Assembly (NCBI GenBank): GCA_030632175.1
Contig: DAOVVG010000140.1
Coordinates: 1 to 6,597, forward strand
Reading direction: 5' to 3'
DNA length: 6,597 nucleotides
From: Gammaproteobacteria bacterium
GTDB lineage: Bacteria; Pseudomonadota; Gammaproteobacteria; UBA9214
Shown here: one piece after another, positions 5,037-6,597 of the stretch
How the letters are laid out: the number at the start of each line of letters is the position of its first letter
How positions within the stretch are numbered: the stretch's first letter is position 1
Notes under the pieces: model-generated
What the model was told of the DNA's origin: nothing
Database searches by the model: none
What the model saw: the letters and a program-made list of their open reading frames with translations, nothing else
Program-made: the position numbers and the translations under genes

Positions 5037-6085
5037 GGTTGCTGTGCCTCTGCTTTCAGGTACTGAAATACCTGCACCCGCTTGTTATGTGAATCCGACA
5101 CATAGATTCGGTCATGCTCATCAATAAACAGGGCATTCGGAAGCCAGAATTCGCCCCTGTCGCTTCCCGGGCCGCCGAAGGCCAGTAGCAAGTGGCCCTC
5201 GTTATCGAATATCTGGATGTTATCAAACAAGGCATCAACGACATAGACATGACCGTCACTGTCTGTCGCAATGCCTTTTGGCCGCGAGAAATAACCGGGA
5301 CCATCCCCGGCTGCGCCAAAGCGCTTGCTAAAGACCAGCCCCGGGCCGAGCGCCTGGATGCGGTAATTGAGTGAATCGGTAATATATAACCAGCCGTCTT
5401 TTGTCACTGTGATGTTGGTCGGATAATGGAATCCCTCTGTTGCCTCGCTCTCCTTGCCGACGACACGTTTGATACTCAGGCTCTGTTCATCAAAGACCAG
5501 CAGGCGTGAAACAGGCGTGTCCAGCACAAGCAACTCAGCGGTATTGTTGTTGATCGCTATTCCTGTCGGCCGCTCAAACTGCCCCTCGCCAATGCTTTGT
5601 TGAAATTTCCTGCCGTGTTCGGTGAACACATGGACCCGGTTTGAGCCTGAATCGGAGATGTAAATTCGCCCGTTTGAACCCAGTGCAATATTGATGGGAT
5701 TCAGAAAACCCTCTATGTGTTTCTCCGGAAACAGGTAGTGTTTGGCGTTCTTCGTATCAAAGACATGCACGGCCTTGTAAAAGGTATCAACGACATACAG
5801 CCGGCCTTCGGTATCCATTCCGATACCATAGGGGCTGCCTATGCGTTCGCGCGGGTCCCCTTTGATAAAGTCCAGCACCTTTTGAAACCATCCCTTGTTG
5901 ATATTGATATCACCGGGCTCTGTTATGCTGTAAAGAAATTTTATTCGTGGTGTTTCCGGCGGTTTCGGCCAGACAAGTGGCACCGCGTCGGGCAGCGGCT
6001 TTATGGATGTCGGCTGTTGTGCGCAGCCAGTCAGCAACAACATGACGACTGCCAGCGCCAGTCCTGGATGTAAATAATGTTTCAT
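5033..6085 (-). CDS. NHL-repeat six-bladed beta-propeller lipoprotein
   Basis: The 350-residue product has a lipoprotein signal with lipobox LTGC (18-21). The residue after C21 is Ala rather than Asp, so sorting to the outer membrane is expected. A proline-rich linker (about 26-50) leads into six NHL repeats starting near P85, P130, P173, P222, P269 and P316. Each runs P-x-(G/N)-I, then a GxxY(V/I)xD turn, then a VxVF-type strand, which is enough for a closed six-bladed propeller. NHL propellers bind proteins or other ligands, and a few are enzymes; no catalytic residues are evident. The gene begins 11 bp after the barrel gene's stop and overlaps the start of the multihaem cytochrome, so the three are surely co-transcribed. 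A structural or assembly role in an outer-membrane cytochrome complex is inferred from this. The best ribosome site visible is AGGG nine bases upstream, overlapping the previous stop codon. Confidence 0.88.
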   Translation of the reverse strand: MKHYLHPGLALAVVMLLLTGCAQQPTSIKPLPDAVPLVWPKPPETPRIKFLYSITEPGDININKGWFQKVLDFIKGDPRERIGSPYGIGMDTEGRLYVVDTFYKAVHVFDTKNAKHYLFPEKHIEGFLNPINIALGSNGRIYISDSGSNRVHVFTEHGRKFQQSIGEGQFERPTGIAINNNTAELLVLDTPVSRLLVFDEQSLSIKRVVGKESEATEGFHYPTNITVTKDGWLYITDSLNYRIQALGPGLVFSKRFGAAGDGPGYFSRPKGIATDSDGHVYVVDALFDNIQIFDNEGHLLLAFGGPGSDRGEFWLPNALFIDEHDRIYVSDSHNKRVQVFQYLKAEAQQP

Positions 6086-6096
6086 CCCGTCAGACC

Positions 6097-6597
6097 CTAG
6101 TTGAAGAAGCGCTCAATCTGGAAGTAAATAATATGCCGCTTTCTGGTGTCATCGGTAAGCTTGTTGACATCATCTATGTATTCATAGCGGATACTGGGGC
6201 GCCAGGCGCCATACCACCAGTCATAATTGGAAATGAACCCCTTGCTTTCCGTATCCTGGACCGAACTGTTGGCACGGCGGTCAAAGGCCCGCGCCCGTAG
6301 TATCCCTCTCGGGCCGATACTCCAGGTCAGGTTTGCATTGACCAGGGTTCCCTCCGTGATCTCGCCGGTATCCTTTACTTTCACTTCACTGTACTCTGCA
6401 CCAAACCCGAAGGAGAGATTGCGGCTTGGCTGAAATGTCAGGTTTTCCCGCACCAGAAATCGCTCATATGGCGCAACCGTGGTATCGCGGTCCTCGAGCT
6501 CGGCGTAGGTTGTGCTCCACCTCCATTTCAGTTCCACGCCTGCCCGCTGCACTGTATCGTCGGTCAGTTCGTCGGGGTGCTCGCCGGAAATCAAACG
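6097..6597 (-). CDS. Outer-membrane beta-barrel protein, C-terminal part (partial)
   Basis: The frame is open to the window edge and ends at TAG (6099-6097), giving the last 166 residues of a longer protein. The first apparent start near the edge is a TTG that simply encodes an internal leucine, so the N-terminus lies outside. The sequence is a run of short amphipathic strands with alternating hydrophobic and polar residues (for example NLSFGFGAEYSEV, LVNANLTWSI, GILRARAFDRR, RPSIRYEYID, HIIYFQIERFF) separated by charged turns rich in D, T, R and K. There is no cysteine. This is typical of a transmembrane beta-barrel. The last residues are RFFN; most barrels end in a terminal aromatic, so here the signal may be shifted by one residue. 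The place in the operon suggests a porin-like sheath or surface anchor for the cytochrome, like the barrels of porin-cytochrome conduits. A named family cannot be assigned from this fragment. Confidence 0.75.
   Translation of the reverse strand, partial: RLISGEHPDELTDDTVQRAGVELKWRWSTTYAELEDRDTTVAPYERFLVRENLTFQPSRNLSFGFGAEYSEVKVKDTGEITEGTLVNANLTWSIGPRGILRARAFDRRANSSVQDTESKGFISNYDWWYGAWRPSIRYEYIDDVNKLTDDTRKRHIIYFQIERFFN

Noticed and set aside
5898..5912. TTGATATTGATATCA, resembling an FNR box
   Set aside because: The second half does not read ATCAA at the required four-base spacing, and the site lies inside the NHL lipoprotein gene.

Overview
The window looks like a chromosomal segment of a Gram-negative proteobacterium, most likely a gammaproteobacterium with a facultative or microaerobic, cytochrome-rich respiratory life. 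The evidence is a HemN very close to the E. coli type (including the same last residues, RVI), a perfect FNR/ANR box, a lipoprotein signal, an outer-membrane barrel, and c-type cytochromes with Sec signals. The species cannot be told from the sequence.

Layout, left to right. Positions 1-77 hold what is probably the 3' end of an unidentified + strand gene. It faces a small monohaem cytochrome c (156-461, minus). Upstream of that cytochrome lies 615 bp without a convincing gene (462-1076). It contains an exact FNR box (581-594) flanked on both sides, at equal distance, by -10-like hexamers, so it may drive transcription in both directions. Next on the + strand come a secreted protein with two tandem PepSY-like repeats (1077-1643) and hemN (1847-3238), the oxygen-independent coproporphyrinogen III oxidase. 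An 82 bp convergent gap with three consecutive stem-loops (3248-3315) separates hemN from a minus-strand operon. In order of transcription that operon is an outer-membrane beta-barrel protein (6597-6097, N-terminus outside the window), a six-bladed NHL-repeat lipoprotein (6085-5033), and a secreted cytochrome with 12 predicted haem sites (5036-3321).

How it may work together. The three minus-strand genes are tightly packed (11 bp gap, then an ATGA overlap). They combine a barrel, a lipid-anchored propeller and a haem wire, which is the parts list of an outer-membrane electron-transfer module. HemN makes haem without oxygen and the small cytochrome lies behind an FNR box, so the whole segment fits electron transport under low oxygen. 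The barrel-propeller-cytochrome set is the most interesting candidate system. Its function is inferred from domains and gene order, not demonstrated. The second most interesting item is the symmetric FNR promoter region, whose rightward arm points into DNA with no evident gene.
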